A stretch of DNA of 64,000 nt from an uncultured Collinsella sp. (GTDB taxonomy: Bacteria > Actinomycetota > Coriobacteriia > Coriobacteriales > Coriobacteriaceae), in assembly GCA_958370325.1 (NCBI GenBank), contig CATXJW010000002.1:27482-91481 (forward strand), in the 5' to 3' direction. Under the pieces are notes generated by a model that saw only the letters and a program-made list of their open reading frames with translations, did not search any database and was not told the origin of the DNA. Positions 51,143 through 60,713 of the stretch are shown piece by piece; the stretch's first letter is position 1; each line of letters starts with the position of its first letter. A program made the translations under genes and the position numbers.

Positions 51143-52056
51143 TAGCGCACCTCGCTAGAATCGACGCCGGGCACGCGGCGGCAGAAATACTCGTCCGTGG
51201 CAAACTTAGGCACTTGCACGGTCTCGAGCTCGCGGGCAAGCGCGGCCGAAAGCTCGATGCCGGCGGCGCGGCGCACAGCCTGAACCGCAAGCGGGGCCGA
51301 GATGCGGCGGCGGTACTCGGCCGATCCCCACAAGTTGGTGCCGTAGCTCAGCGCGCGTACGGACGCGGCAAGGACGCGAAGCTCGTCCTCGGAAGGCTGC
51401 TCGGCGGTAAGGCCGCATGCTTCTCCCTGCAGCAGAGTCGCGCGCAGCGGGCGGGCGCCCACGGTGACGTGCCAGTTGTTATCCCACCAGGCGGCGGTGA
51501 CGTTGAGCGAGGGGAAGTCAGTCGCGGCCTTGCGCACGGCCTCGTAGCTCGCGCGGTAATCGTGCTTGACGACCACGACATGCTCGATAACGTCGCGCAC
51601 GTAGCCCATATCGACGAACTCCGCGAGCGGCACGCGGCCGGCGCCCGTCAGCTCAACGTACGAATCGAGCGCCAAAAAGGCCGAGAGCACGTCCGAAAAG
51701 CCAAAGCGGCCGTAGATGCTGCCGCCCACCGTGGCGGTATTGCGCAGCTGCACGCCTACAATATCGTGGACGGCGAACTCAAAGACATTGTTGACAAGCG
51801 CGTTGAGCCCGGCATGACGCTCGAGCTGGCGCAGGGTGCACATGGCACCGATGCGAAACTCGGTCTCGGTCTCCTCGATCTGATCGAGTCCGCAGGCAGA
51901 AAGGTCAATCGCCGTCGCCACACGACGCGAACCCAGGCGCATCCAGATGCCGCCGCCCACAATCTTGTTGTTGCGGTTCTTCTGCAAGAGCTCATAGGCT
52001 TCGGCCGCGTTTCCAACACGGACGTAGGTACCGAACTTGAGCACGTTCTCCCCCAT
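51142..52056 (-). CDS. FAD-binding subunit of the xanthine-dehydrogenase-type enzyme
   Basis: This 304-residue protein of the CO-dehydrogenase-flavoprotein family has NKIVGGGIWMRLGSRRVATAIDLS for the FAD pyrophosphate and IGAMCTLRQLERH. The second FAD block is LRNTATVGGSIYGRFGFSDVLSAFLALD. It passes electrons from the Fe-S clusters to NAD+ or another carrier. It overlaps the start of the large subunit by the TAATG junction and is the first gene of the unit. The ATG has only a weak ribosome site; a GTG five codons later with GGGGAG is a possible alternative. Confidence 0.88.
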   Translation of the reverse strand: MGENVLKFGTYVRVGNAAEAYELLQKNRNNKIVGGGIWMRLGSRRVATAIDLSACGLDQIEETETEFRIGAMCTLRQLERHAGLNALVNNVFEFAVHDIVGVQLRNTATVGGSIYGRFGFSDVLSAFLALDSYVELTGAGRVPLAEFVDMGYVRDVIEHVVVVKHDYRASYEAVRKAATDFPSLNVTAAWWDNNWHVTVGARPLRATLLQGEACGLTAEQPSEDELRVLAASVRALSYGTNLWGSAEYRRRISAPLAVQAVRRAAGIELSAALARELETVQVPKFATDEYFCRRVPGVDSSEVR

Positions 52057-52120
52057 CTCTTCACTTGTCCAGTACTTTTAAGTGTACCAAACGAGGGGGC
52101 ACAGCCATCGTCACCATAGA

Positions 52121-52155
52121 AAAAGGCTCCCAGCCGGATAGCTGGAAGCCTCATC
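52121..52155 (-). terminator. Rho-independent terminator of gdhA
   Basis: GGCTCCCAGC (52125-52134) pairs with GCTGGAAGCC (52141-52150) with one mismatch. The minus-strand side ends in a T-run. Confidence 0.8.
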
Positions 52156-52177
52156 ACATGCCATATCAAGCGAAGAT

Positions 52178-53533
52178 TTAGCAGACGCCCTGGGCGAGCA
52201 TGGCATCGGCGACCTTCAGGAAGCCGGCGATGTTGGCGCCCATGACGAAGTTGCCCTCCTCGCCGTACTTCTTGGCGGTGTCGTCCACGTTGTGGAACAT
52301 GCCGCGCATGAGCTGCTCGAGCTTGCCGTCGACCTCCTCGAAGGTCCAGGACAGGTGCTCGGCGTTCTGGCTCATCTCCAGGCCGGACACGAGCACGCCG
52401 CCGGCATTGGCAGCCTTACCGGGCATAAAGGCAACGCCGTTCTCCTGGAAGTAGGTCGTGGCCTCGATGGTCGTGGGCATGTTCGCGCCCTCGCCGACCA
52501 CCTTGCAGCCGTTGGCGACGAGCGCCTGGGCGTCCTCGAGCAGCAGCGTGTTCTCGCGAGCGCAGGGCAGCGCAATGTCGCAGGGAAGCTGCCACACGCC
52601 GCGGCCGTCGCCCTCATGCCACACGGCGTTGGGCTTCTCGTCGACGTACATAGCGAGCGTAACACCCTTGTCGTGGCCGGAGCGCTTCTTGTTGTAGACA
52701 TGCTCGAGCACGGTGTAGTCGATGCCGTCGGGATCCTCGACCCAGCCATGGGTGTCGGAGCAGGCCAGCACCTTGCCGCCGAGCTGGGCGACCTTCTGGA
52801 CCGCGTAGATAGCGACGTTACCGGAGCCGTGAACGACGACGTTCTTGCCCTCGAAGGAGTCGCCGCGGCTCTTGAGGTACTCGTCCACAAAGTAGACCAG
52901 ACCGTAACCGGTGGCCTCGGTACGGGCGAGCGAGCCGCCAAAGGAGAGGCCCTTGCCGGTAAGAACGCCGGTCCACTCGTTGGTCAGGCGCTTGTACTGA
53001 CCGAACAGGTAGGCAACCTCGCGGCCGCCAACGCCCAGGTCGCCGGCGGGAACGTCGGTGTTGGGGCCAATATGGCGATAGAGCTCGGTCATGAAGGACT
53101 GGCAGAAGTGCATGATCTCGTTGTTGGACTTGCCCTTGGGGTCAAAGTCGGAACCGCCCTTGCCGCCGCCCATGGGAAGGGTGGTCAGGCTGTTCTTGAG
53201 GATCTGCTCCAGGCCCAGGAACTTGAGCATGCCCAGGGTGACCGTCGGGTTAAAGCGCAGGCCGCCCTTGTAGGGTCCAATGGCAGAGTTGAACTCGACG
53301 CGGTAACCGCGGTTGACCTGGACCTTGCCCTGGTCGTCGACCCAGGGGACACGGAACATAACGATGCGCTCGGGCTCGACGAGGCGCTCCAGCAGGGCGG
53401 CCTCCTCGTACTCGGGATGGGCGTCGAGCGCCGGCTGGATGGTGCCGAGGATCTCGGTCGCGGCCTGGATGAACTCAGGCTGCTCGGGATAGCGGGCCTT
53501 GAGCTCGTCGAGAACTTTCTGCGTGTAGCTCAT
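52178..53533 (-). CDS. gdhA: Glutamate dehydrogenase (hexameric, probably NADP-specific)
   Basis: The 451 residues match the ~450-residue bacterial class. They include YKGGLRFNPTVTLGMLKFLG, the catalytic Lys block PMGGGKGGSDFDPKGKSN, PAGDLGVGGREVAYLFGQY and the dinucleotide fold NVVVHGSGNVAIYAVQK. PGKAANAGGVLVSGLEMSQN is the C-terminal signature. It interconverts 2-oxoglutarate plus ammonia and glutamate. It is monocistronic with its own terminator. The 53534-53790 interval upstream holds only a palindrome. Confidence 0.95.
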   Translation of the reverse strand: MSYTQKVLDELKARYPEQPEFIQAATEILGTIQPALDAHPEYEEAALLERLVEPERIVMFRVPWVDDQGKVQVNRGYRVEFNSAIGPYKGGLRFNPTVTLGMLKFLGLEQILKNSLTTLPMGGGKGGSDFDPKGKSNNEIMHFCQSFMTELYRHIGPNTDVPAGDLGVGGREVAYLFGQYKRLTNEWTGVLTGKGLSFGGSLARTEATGYGLVYFVDEYLKSRGDSFEGKNVVVHGSGNVAIYAVQKVAQLGGKVLACSDTHGWVEDPDGIDYTVLEHVYNKKRSGHDKGVTLAMYVDEKPNAVWHEGDGRGVWQLPCDIALPCARENTLLLEDAQALVANGCKVVGEGANMPTTIEATTYFQENGVAFMPGKAANAGGVLVSGLEMSQNAEHLSWTFEEVDGKLEQLMRGMFHNVDDTAKKYGEEGNFVMGANIAGFLKVADAMLAQGVC

Positions 53534-53747
53534 GCTTCCTCCAATGATGGGAAACGAAAAGTGTCGGTCGCGGCACCCTGTGCGCCGCGAACTTTATCGT
53601 GTATGGATAATATCGCACTGTTGCGGGAAAGTTTCGCATAAGCAGACGAGCAGATGTTTCGTTTTGATTACGATGCAGGTAGAGGCGTTTTTGAGTGCCT
53701 GACGTGCAAAACCCGTGTTTCAAACCTGTTTCGTCCACGTGTTCCAA

Positions 53748-53782
53748 ACCACCACATTGGGGACAGGCACCTTTGTGGTGGT
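53748..53782. repeat. Palindrome with ACCACCACA arms
   Basis: ACCACCACA (53748-53756) and TGTGGTGGT (53774-53782) enclose a 17-nt loop containing GGGGACAGGCACC. It ends 8 nt beyond the DUF3343 stop. A GGGACAG-type core also occurs near 38500 and 39671, suggesting a dispersed family. Confidence 0.5.
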
Positions 53783-53790
53783 GTTGACGG

Positions 53791-54186
53791 CTAGAGGACG
53801 AGCTGATGATAGTCGGCGGGGGTTATGCGGCCTTCGGTGGCAGCGCGGAAGGCGGCGAGCGCATCGCCCGAGAACGGCATGGCCCAGCACAGGCCGCAAC
53901 CTGCGGTAATGGAGCCGGGCAAAGGCATAATGCGCCCGGGTACGCCGGCATCCAGGCACAGCTGCTCGCATTCCATCACATCGAAGGTGCTGTCAAACGA
54001 CACGATAATCTTGCGTTCGCGATCGAGGGCATCACTGGACGGGCCTTCACGGTGTGCCTCACGATACGCCGCGGCGGTCGCTTCCTCTTCCGCGGTATGC
54101 CCGCAGCCTCCGCAGCCGCAGGTACAGGGTTCGGACCCGTCGCAAGTGCAAGGTTCTCCCGTGTCGGGACAAATATCGTGAGACAT
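53791..54186 (-). CDS. DUF3343 (putative Se/S carrier-like) protein
   Basis: The 131-residue protein has an N-terminal Cys-rich stretch (DICPDTGEPCTCDGSEPCTCGCGGCG) and then a DUF3343 domain: IVSFDSTFDVMECEQLC, PGRIMPLPGSITAGCGLCW. The CGLC pair lies where the family has its putative thiol carrier site. The domain is annotated as a selenium or sulfur carrier-like protein. Its place beside mobA, selC, selB and selA supports a role in Se or S delivery. The Cys-rich head may bind metal. Confidence 0.75.
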   Translation of the reverse strand: MSHDICPDTGEPCTCDGSEPCTCGCGGCGHTAEEEATAAAYREAHREGPSSDALDRERKIIVSFDSTFDVMECEQLCLDAGVPGRIMPLPGSITAGCGLCWAMPFSGDALAAFRAATEGRITPADYHQLVL

Positions 54187-54201
54187 GGCAACTCCAATCG
54201 T

Positions 54202-54834
54202 CTAGGCAAGCAACTCGGCCGCCGCAAACTCCTCGGGCGTATTGACGTTCTCGAAGCAGAGCGTCGAGCCCGCGGCCTTAACGATCTGCGGCTCATCCAT
54301 ATAACCAGCCTGAACGCGATTGATCAGGCAGCGAATGCGCTGACGGTCGCAGGCGAGCAGCTCTTGGGCAACCGGCGCACACGCGTCACGGCGCCAAACG
54401 GCGCAAAGCGGCTCAATCCCCCGCTCCTCGCGCGGCACGCACACGTCAAGCGCCTCGGCCTCAACACGATCGGCAAGCGCGTCGATGAGTTCCGACGAGA
54501 CAAACGGCATGTCGCAGGCAACGATCGCCACGAGCGGCAGCCGAGCCGCAGCCAACGAACTCGCGATGCCGCGCATGGCGCCCGCCGACCCTTCAAGATC
54601 CGCCACCACACGAGGCACCAGGCCACCAAGCGCGTGCTCCTCAAGATAGGCAAGCTCGCTGGGGCGCGAAGTCGTCACGACCAACTCGCCGGCAACTGGC
54701 GCCAGCCGACCCAGCACGCGCTCGATGAGCGGCTCGCCGCAAAACGCCATGCGCGCCTTATCGCAGCCCATGCGCGAGGACAGCCCGCCCGCCTGGACGA
54801 CACAAGAAAGATCGGCACGTCTTACGGTAGTCAT
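54202..54834 (-). CDS. mobA: Molybdenum cofactor guanylyltransferase
   Basis: The start at 54834 (MTTVRRADLSCVV) is the last ATG before the nucleotide-binding motif and has GGAGG 11 nt upstream. The much longer open frame runs back through selC. The 210-residue protein has VQAGGLSSRMGCDKA (GTP/Mg site), VTTSRP, GAMRGIASSL and VACDMPFVS. It joins GMP to molybdopterin to make the MGD form used by the oxidoreductase encoded at 58596. It is 15 nt from DUF3343. Confidence 0.88.
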   Translation of the reverse strand: MTTVRRADLSCVVQAGGLSSRMGCDKARMAFCGEPLIERVLGRLAPVAGELVVTTSRPSELAYLEEHALGGLVPRVVADLEGSAGAMRGIASSLAAARLPLVAIVACDMPFVSSELIDALADRVEAEALDVCVPREERGIEPLCAVWRRDACAPVAQELLACDRQRIRCLINRVQAGYMDEPQIVKAAGSTLCFENVNTPEEFAAAELLA

Positions 54835-54934
54835 ACGGCAAAACACCTCCATCGGCATGCTCGAAACCCAGTGCACGAAGCTAAATACAGCCGCCGAAAT
54901 AGCGGCGCTACGAAAAGCTCGTGCAAAAACAAAA

Positions 54935-54980
54935 CAGCGCCTTTGCGGCACGCAGCAAGACCGCGAGCACAAAAGCGCTG
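54935..54980 (-). terminator. Probable terminator downstream of selC
   Basis: CAGCGC (54935-54940) and GCGCTG (54975-54980) enclose a second short GCGG/CCGC stem. On the minus strand the structure is followed by TTTTGTTTTT. It lies 8 nt after the tRNA 3' end and may separate selC from mobA. Confidence 0.6.
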
Positions 54981-54988
54981 GTAGCATA

Positions 54989-55085
54989 TGGCGGGAACGT
55001 ATGTGAATCGAACACATCCAAGACGTTTTGCACGCCTCGCAACGGTTTTGAGGACCGCGGAGCCCACCGGAGCCCATCCGTTCCC
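54989..55085 (-). tRNA. selC: tRNA-Sec (selenocysteine, anticodon TCA)
   Basis: The minus strand starts GGGAACGGATGGGCTCC and has the long D stem of tRNA-Sec and an anticodon loop with TCA. A large variable arm (GCGAGGCGTGCAAAACGTC) and the T loop GTTCGATTC follow. The 3' end is CGTTCCC-G-CCA with CCA encoded. The 97-nt length, G discriminator and UGA-reading anticodon fit selC. It is 36 nt after selB, so tRNA and its elongation factor are clustered. Confidence 0.95.
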
Positions 55086-55121
55086 AAGTGCGGCGGTATT
55101 TTACCAAACCGAGCGGGCTAG

Positions 55122-57089
55122 CTAGCGTAGGGACCTCAGGCCGCCGGCCTCCTTGTCGAGCACCGTAAAGCGAACGGCGTCCAGGTGCTCCAAGATGCTG
55201 ATGGCACGTTTGCGCGACACGCCCAGCGCCTCGCGCAGCACACTCGTGGTGGCAGCGCCACCGGCTGCCTCGATAGCGGCGGCGACGAGCTCACGCGCAT
55301 GGGCCTCGGCGGCAGCGGACAGGGCAACGTCGCGCTCGACCTTAACGATCGAGCGGTTAAGCGAAAGCTCGCGCAGGGCGCGCGTCATGGTGTCGCGATC
55401 GAGCTGCAACTGCTCGCCCACCTCGGGCAACGTCGGTGCATCGAGTCCGGCCTCGTCAAGCAGCGCGACGATCCGCTCGCAAGCCTCTCGCACCACGCGT
55501 GTCGCCGCGGCGGCCGAATGCGGATCGAACACCTCGGCGCCCTCGGCGGCGCACACGCCACGCGAGCAGCCCTCGGCAATCAGAGCCGCGGCAACGCCTT
55601 CATCAGCGGCAGGCCACGCAGCATGGGCAACGGCGCCGGGCGTAAAGCCTGTCTCCTTGGGAGCCGCCGCGTGCATGGCCGACAAGGTCGCCGCCAGTGC
55701 ATCCATCGCGGCGTCGAGCACCACGGCGTCCGCCAGGAGGTCCGCTTCACCCGCGGCAAGCTTGCGAACGGAGCCCTGCGCCAACAACACGCGCAGTGCG
55801 GCATCGACCTCGCCGACGCCAAGATCCAAAGCCTCGGCAACATCAATCGCCGTAACCGGCAGCGTCTGCAGCGCCAGCCAAGCGCCCACACCGCCCGCGA
55901 TATCGCCGGACTCGAGCGCCGCATACAGCGCACGCTCCCCCTCAGCAAGCTCGCGCGAGCGACGGCAGTGCGAAAGCAGCACGCGCCCGCCGCCAATAAG
56001 CATCACGGGCGAATAGGACAGCACCGCGGCATGGTCCCCAGCACGTAGCGGCAGCGAGTTTTCCAAGCGCACCTGAACGATACGGGTCTCGCCCACCGCC
56101 ATGGGGGCCTCGCCCTCCATGAACATGATGCGACCGACAACCTCGGCCGTACCCGCCATCACGTGCACACGCGCACCCGACTCGAGCACACGCGGCTTGG
56201 CTCCCTCGCGACCCAAATACGTAAACGTCATCATAAAGCGCATCGTCTGGCCAAAGCGGTTCGCCACGCCCAGCATCTCACCGCGATCGAGCGCGGCGAC
56301 ACCATCGCCCACCAAGTTGAGCGCCACACGCTGACCGGACAGCGCCTGCTGCGTGTCGCCATGCACTTGGATCCCGCGCACGCGACAGGCCGTGCGCGAC
56401 GGCAGCGCGACGAGCTCGTCGCCCACCGCAACCGGGGCATCGTGCAGCGTTCCCGTCACGACGGTGCCAGCGCCCTTGATCGTAAAGCAGCGGTCGATGG
56501 GCAGACGCGGCGCGGCATCGGTGCGCTCGGCACGGTCGCGGCAGGAATCCCAGCAAGCGGCAACCTGCTCGTCGAGCGCAGCCAGCAGGTCATCAATTCC
56601 CGCGCCGGTCTTGGACGACACGGGCACGATCGGCGCGTCCGCAAACACGGTACCCGACAAAAAGTCATCGACATCGAGCTCGGCAAGCTCGGTCATCTCG
56701 GCATCGGCCAGGTCGCACATAGTCAGCGCCACCACCATGTGTGTGACGCCCAGCAGCTCCAGCACATGCACGTGCTCACGGGTCTGCGGCATCACGCCTT
56801 CGACGGCCGATACCACCAGCACAGCAACGTCGATGCCCGTGGCACCCTGCACCATGGCGCGCAGGTAATGCGCGTGGCCCGGCACGTCGACCAGGCCAAC
56901 GATCTTGCCACTCGGCAGCGCCAGCTCGCCGAAGCCCAGCTCCACGGTCATACCGCGGCGGCGCTCGACCTCCAGGCGGTCGGGGTTTTTACCCGTCAGC
57001 GCCTCGATGAGCGCCGACTTACCGTGGTCGACATGCCCCGCCGTACCTACGATAACGGGGCATTCCACCAACGCTTCGGCCTCACTCAT
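55122..57089 (-). CDS. selB: Selenocysteine-specific elongation factor
   Basis: This 655-residue GTPase has G1 GTAGHVDHGKSALIEALTG, the switch block RRGMTVELGFGEL, G3 DVPGHAHYLR and G4-like MCDL. EF-Tu-like domains 2 and 3 follow, then C-terminal winged helices (for example ALRELSLNRSIVKVERDV and LREALGVSRKRAISILEHLD) that bind SECIS hairpins. It brings Sec-tRNA to UGA codons. The start overlaps the selA stop in ATGA. Confidence 0.95.
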   Translation of the reverse strand: MSEAEALVECPVIVGTAGHVDHGKSALIEALTGKNPDRLEVERRRGMTVELGFGELALPSGKIVGLVDVPGHAHYLRAMVQGATGIDVAVLVVSAVEGVMPQTREHVHVLELLGVTHMVVALTMCDLADAEMTELAELDVDDFLSGTVFADAPIVPVSSKTGAGIDDLLAALDEQVAACWDSCRDRAERTDAAPRLPIDRCFTIKGAGTVVTGTLHDAPVAVGDELVALPSRTACRVRGIQVHGDTQQALSGQRVALNLVGDGVAALDRGEMLGVANRFGQTMRFMMTFTYLGREGAKPRVLESGARVHVMAGTAEVVGRIMFMEGEAPMAVGETRIVQVRLENSLPLRAGDHAAVLSYSPVMLIGGGRVLLSHCRRSRELAEGERALYAALESGDIAGGVGAWLALQTLPVTAIDVAEALDLGVGEVDAALRVLLAQGSVRKLAAGEADLLADAVVLDAAMDALAATLSAMHAAAPKETGFTPGAVAHAAWPAADEGVAAALIAEGCSRGVCAAEGAEVFDPHSAAAATRVVREACERIVALLDEAGLDAPTLPEVGEQLQLDRDTMTRALRELSLNRSIVKVERDVALSAAAEAHARELVAAAIEAAGGAATTSVLREALGVSRKRAISILEHLDAVRFTVLDKEAGGLRSLR

Positions 57090-58543
57090 CGGCGCACCGC
57101 CTTCTCAACGCATGCGGCAAGCGTCGACGCCGCTGTCTCGATATCGCGGTCGCCCACGAGTGTGCGCACATCAAACAAAATGCGATCGTGCGAGGTTCGC
57201 GTGACGACCGGCGTGTCGAAGTCCTGGACAAGCGAGCGCTTCAGCGCGTCGACGGACAGGCGCACGTCAACCGGACAGACGGCAACGCACATCGTGGGCA
57301 GCTCCACGGTAGGCAGCGAGCCGCCACCGGGGGTCGACGATTCCTCGACTATCTCCACCTGAACGGCGCACGGGCAACCAGCCTTATCGAGCCCAGCGAC
57401 CATGCGATCGCGCAGCTTACGAGCACGTCGCTCCAAATGAGCCTGCGGCAGCGTAAGCATGCTGAGCACCGGAATATCGCGATGGGCCACGTCGGCGCCG
57501 TCCATGTAGATGCGCAGCGTGGCCTCGAGCGCCGTGAGCGCCAACTTGCCCGGGCGCAGGGCGCGCATAAGCGGATGCGACCCACAGGCCTGGACCAGAT
57601 CGCGACGGCCCATGATAATGCCCGCCTGTGCGGCACCGAGCAATTTATCGCCCGAGCACGACACCAGATCGAGCCCTGCCGAAACCGAAGCCGGCGTGGT
57701 TTCCTCGCCGCCGCGCACCAAGATGTCGTCAGGCAACAGTGCCCCCGAGCCCTGGTCTTCATAGAACAGCAGGCCGTGCTTATGGGCCAGTGCGGCGAGT
57801 TCCCTTGAGCTCACTTCCTCGTGAAAACCCTCGATGCGATAGTTGGAAGGATGAACCTTCAGGATCATGGCCGTTTCGGGCGTGATGGCGCGCTCGTAGT
57901 CGCCCAGATGTGTGCGGTTGGTAGCGCCGACCTCGACGAGTTTGGCGCCCGAAGCCGCCATGACGTCGGGGATGCGGAAGCTGCCGCCAATCTCGACAAG
58001 CTCGCCGCGGCTGACGATAACCTCTTTGCCCGCGGCATGGGTCGCCAGCACCAGCAGCACCGCGGCGGCGTTGTTGTTGACGACCAGCGCGTCCTCGGCA
58101 CCGGTGAGTGAGCGGATCAGCTGCGCGGCATGCTCCTTGCGCGACCCGCGCGAACAGGTGTCGACGCTGTACTCGAGCGTGCTATACCCGCGCGCAACCT
58201 CGGCCACGGCCTTGGCGGCCGACTCCGCGAGCGGGGCGCGACCCAAGTTGGTATGGATGACCACACCCGTGGCGTTGACGGCGGGGCGCAGGCTCGGCAG
58301 CGCGGAGCGATGGGCACGCCACTCGATGGCCAAGGCCAGCTCGCGCTTGGAACGCGGGGCGGCGCCGGCACGAATGGCGGCGCGCTCCTCGTCGAGCTCG
58401 GCCGTGACGGCGGCATGTACCACCGTGTCGCAGGTCTCCCCCGCCGCCTTCACTACCGGCCACTCGGCAAGCAGCTCGTTGACGGAAGGAATGGCGCGCA
58501 GGCGGGCGCGCACCTCATCGGACATGTTCTGGCTATCGCTCAT
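57086..58543 (-). CDS. selA: L-seryl-tRNA(Sec) selenium transferase
   Basis: This 485-residue PLP enzyme turns Ser-tRNA(Sec) into Sec-tRNA(Sec) using selenophosphate. It has the N-terminal [63 protein letters not shown] and the PLP-lysine block [19 protein letters not shown]. The start has GAAAGG 6 nt upstream. It lies 52 nt after the molybdopterin oxidoreductase gene and overlaps selB, so these three are probably one transcript. selD is not in the window. Confidence 0.95.
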   Translation of the reverse strand: [485 protein letters not shown]

Positions 58544-58595
58544 GTGCGGCCTTTCAAAAGAAACGTGGATCAGTCGAATACATCAGCTGAGTCAA

Positions 58596-60713
58596 TTACT
58601 CGTCATTATCCTCGCGCGCCGCGATCTTTTCCACGCGAACGGCGTTTTCCTGGGTGAGTGCGGCACCCGTCAACGGGTCCCAACGCAACGGCGTATGGTC
58701 GAGCGGGCCCACGCCCAAGGCTTGAGCGCCACCGGCATCGGCGCCAAACGAACGCCCACCAGGAGCAGCCGACGTAAAAATGCACGCCGGATGCAGATAG
58801 GGCGTCGTCTCCACGCGCACGCGGTCGCGGCCCATGTCGCTCAGAAGCTCGACGACCTCGCCATTGGCGATACCCATGCGTGCGGCAACATCGGCATTCA
58901 TCTGCACGGCGTCCAAGTCCGACCCCGCCTCGGCGGCACCGGCTGCCGCGAGTCTGCGCGAGGTATGCGACTCAAAGGGTCGATTGCCGCTAATGAGGCG
59001 AAACATCCCCGGGCCAGGCTCCACCATCGGCGCGATCCAGCCTGGCACGCGTCCCAGGCCGGCACGCTCCCATACGTCACTTGCCAGCGCAATCTTGCCG
59101 CCGGCAAGCGGAATCGCCGGCTCGCCCGTGCGCGTCGGCAGTGCCACGCCCGTATCGGCCCAACCGCGCTCCTTGAGCTCGTCCAGATTAATCCCAAACG
59201 GCGCCACCTGGGCAGCTGCCAGATCGTCAGACGTAAACTGGAAGTACTCGCCAACGCCACACGCCTGCGCCAGACCGGTAAAAATCTCTCGGCCGGGACG
59301 TGTGTCGTCATGCTGCACGGGCAGCACGGCATTGCGGTAGAACACGCGCGCATCGTTGGCGCCTGTCACCGTTCCCACGCCGCGGTCGGCCGCCAGATAC
59401 GTCACATCGGGCAGCACGAAGTCGGAAGCGCGCGCCGTCTCGGACCAGCGAATATCAATCGTCACGAGCAAGTCGAGCTGCTGCAAGATGCCCAACCAAG
59501 CCTGCGCATTGCCATAGCCCGCGCCGGGATTGCTGGCGTAAACGATCAGCCCGCGCAGGTCCCCGGTAAGAATAGACTGACCGATGGTCGTGCACAGACC
59601 GCGCACCGGATCGACCAGTGGATAGCGCTCGGACCCCAACTTGGGCTCACGTGGCATCGACGGCGTCGCGAAACGCGCAGGGTCCAAATCACCCAACACA
59701 AGCGGCGTGGGCGGATTGAGCGCGCCACCCGCATGTCCAATACAGCCCAGCAGCACATCGACCAGGCAGATAGCACGCGCGGTCTGGGTGCTGTTGGCAT
59801 ACGCAATGCCGATGCCACCATGAAAGCCAGCGTCCACCACCGCAGCAGGCGCCGCCACAGCCAAATCACGCGCAGTCGCACGGATATCGTCCGCCGGCAC
59901 GTCGCACATCGACTCGGCCCACTCAGGCGTCCAAGCAGCAGCCGCCTGCGCCAGCTCATCAAAACCCGTGGTATAGCGGGCAACAAACTCGCGGTCGTAC
60001 AAGCCATCGGTTATCAGCACATGCGCGATACCCAGCAGCAAGGCCAGGTCGCAGCCCGGGCGCACGCGCAGCCAGCGGTCTGCAAGCGCCGCAGAGCCAC
60101 TGCGCCGCGGGTCCACGACGATGATTTTCGCCCCGCGCCGGCGCGCATCGTTGAGCGCATCAACGCCCCCCATCGTCGACGAATCGACAATGGAACGCCC
60201 CAGATACATGATGCAATCGGTGTGCGCCAGGTCGGAGGCGGGACTATAGCCCAGGCTGTGCTCCCAACCGGTAAGTCGGCTTACCTCGCAGGCACCGTCG
60301 GCACCGTACACGTTGGGCGAACCCAACGCATGCATAAGGCGATAGGCCCAGTAGCGGTCGAACGAGGGCACGCCGAGCGTCATGCCCAGCGCGCGCGGAC
60401 CATGCCCGTCAACAATCCCCAAAAGGCGCTCCGCGATCTCCGAAAACGCCTCGTCCCAGCTCACCGCATCGAACCCCGAGCCATCCTGGCGGCGGCGCAT
60501 GGGATGCAAAATCCGGTCGCGCTCGTCAAACGGCATGTCCAGGCGATGCCGCCCGCGGGCGCACAGGGCACGTGCCGCGCACGGGTGCCCCGACACCGGC
60601 AACTCGGCCACCACGCGACCGTCCTCAACACGTGCCGCAAAGGCGCAATCGGCATAGCATCCCCCGCATGTGGTCACCACGGCGCGACCGTCACGCTTCA
60701 CAGCAGATGCCAT
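58596..60713 (-). CDS. Molybdopterin oxidoreductase (formate-dehydrogenase-like, Cys ligand)
   Basis: The start at 60713 (MASAVKRDGRAV) has AAAGGGG 8 nt upstream. The 705 residues carry an N-terminal [4Fe-4S] motif (CGGCYADC and a fourth Cys after VSGHP) and the molybdopterin core (VSWDEAFSEIAERLL, GVPSFDRYW). The putative Mo ligand is the Cys in DGACEVSRLTG, where FdhF has selenocysteine. FASNPGAGYG-like YASNPGAGYG and the C-terminal NADVAARMGIANGEVVEL binding fold follow. No in-frame TGA is read through. Location beside selA and focA suggests formate or a related substrate, but PhsA/PsrA-like chemistry is possible. Confidence 0.82.
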   Translation of the reverse strand: MASAVKRDGRAVVTTCGGCYADCAFAARVEDGRVVAELPVSGHPCAARALCARGRHRLDMPFDERDRILHPMRRRQDGSGFDAVSWDEAFSEIAERLLGIVDGHGPRALGMTLGVPSFDRYWAYRLMHALGSPNVYGADGACEVSRLTGWEHSLGYSPASDLAHTDCIMYLGRSIVDSSTMGGVDALNDARRRGAKIIVVDPRRSGSAALADRWLRVRPGCDLALLLGIAHVLITDGLYDREFVARYTTGFDELAQAAAAWTPEWAESMCDVPADDIRATARDLAVAAPAAVVDAGFHGGIGIAYANSTQTARAICLVDVLLGCIGHAGGALNPPTPLVLGDLDPARFATPSMPREPKLGSERYPLVDPVRGLCTTIGQSILTGDLRGLIVYASNPGAGYGNAQAWLGILQQLDLLVTIDIRWSETARASDFVLPDVTYLAADRGVGTVTGANDARVFYRNAVLPVQHDDTRPGREIFTGLAQACGVGEYFQFTSDDLAAAQVAPFGINLDELKERGWADTGVALPTRTGEPAIPLAGGKIALASDVWERAGLGRVPGWIAPMVEPGPGMFRLISGNRPFESHTSRRLAAAGAAEAGSDLDAVQMNADVAARMGIANGEVVELLSDMGRDRVRVETTPYLHPACIFTSAAPGGRSFGADAGGAQALGVGPLDHTPLRWDPLTGAALTQENAVRVEKIAAREDNDE

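Noticed and set aside
54835..54988. Possible molybdenum cofactor riboswitch before mobA
   Set aside because: The segment is better explained as the selC terminator hairpin and a short leader. I could not place the conserved motifs of the Moco RNA.
58596..60713. Selenocysteine codon in the molybdopterin oxidoreductase
   Set aside because: The frame has no internal TGA and the ligand position is a Cys codon.
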